Program-made: the position numbers and the translations under genes
The notes under the pieces: model-generated
Told to the model about the DNA's origin: nothing
The model's input: the letters and a program-made list of their open reading frames with translations, nothing else
Databases searched by the model: none
Assembly (NCBI GenBank): GCA_945859605.1
Contig: OX243814.1
Span: 32,735,475 to 32,799,474 of the forward strand
Reading direction: 5' to 3'
Length of the DNA stretch: 64,000 bases
From: Lumbricus rubellus
Taxonomy: Eukaryota; Annelida; Clitellata; Crassiclitellata; Lumbricidae
Part shown: in pieces, positions 63,987 to 64,000 of the stretch
How the letters are laid out: each line of letters opens with the position of its first letter
How positions within the stretch are numbered: position 1 is the stretch's first letter

Positions 63987-64000
63987 CCGTTCGTCTGATA

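Overview
The window comes from a eukaryote, almost certainly a marine invertebrate animal. Coding DNA is sparse, introns run to many kilobases, and microsatellites, minisatellites, SINE-like elements, MITEs, one LINE and one complete LTR retrotransposon fill most of the space. A deuterostome (echinoderm or hemichordate type) would fit the Gmr1-like retrotransposon and the many 'tttatatagcgcc' repeats. That is inference only, and a lophotrochozoan is not excluded.

The only host gene I can support is a plexin on the + strand, represented by seven internal exons: 11572-11700, 26978-27078, 29386-29518, 32323-32506, 52062-52152, 62875-62986 and 63536-63664. Their splice phases chain without a break (0/0, 0/2, 2/0, 0/1, 1/2, 2/0, 0/0). 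Together they encode about 292 residues: the end of the Sema domain, PSI-1, the following extracellular segment, PSI-2 and the start of the next IPT/TIG domain. The sequence resembles group B plexins more than group A. The start codon, most of the Sema domain, the transmembrane segment and the GAP domain lie outside the window. The last intron seen has a GC-AG type donor.

Layout: 1-11571 is repeat-rich DNA with no recognised exon. Intron 1 (15 kb) holds two mariner-type elements with long inverted repeats, a foldback-like element and several minisatellites. Introns 2 and 3 hold hAT-type MITEs, a 15-bp minisatellite and a hairpin. Intron 4 (19.6 kb) holds hAT-like elements, SINE copies and a 5'-truncated BovB/RTE-type LINE with an open reverse-transcriptase frame and a 13-bp target duplication. 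Intron 5 ends in a 52-bp minisatellite that copies the exon-6 acceptor region and is split by a 7551-bp LTR retrotransposon (55190-62740, minus strand).

The LTR element has 1031-bp LTRs differing at one site, a 5-bp target duplication, a Gag with a SCAN-like region and zinc knuckle, a DSG protease, and a pol in which integrase precedes reverse transcriptase. This is the Gmr1-type order. Its gag is broken by a 4-bp loss in an internal repeat array. It is the most distinctive system in the window.
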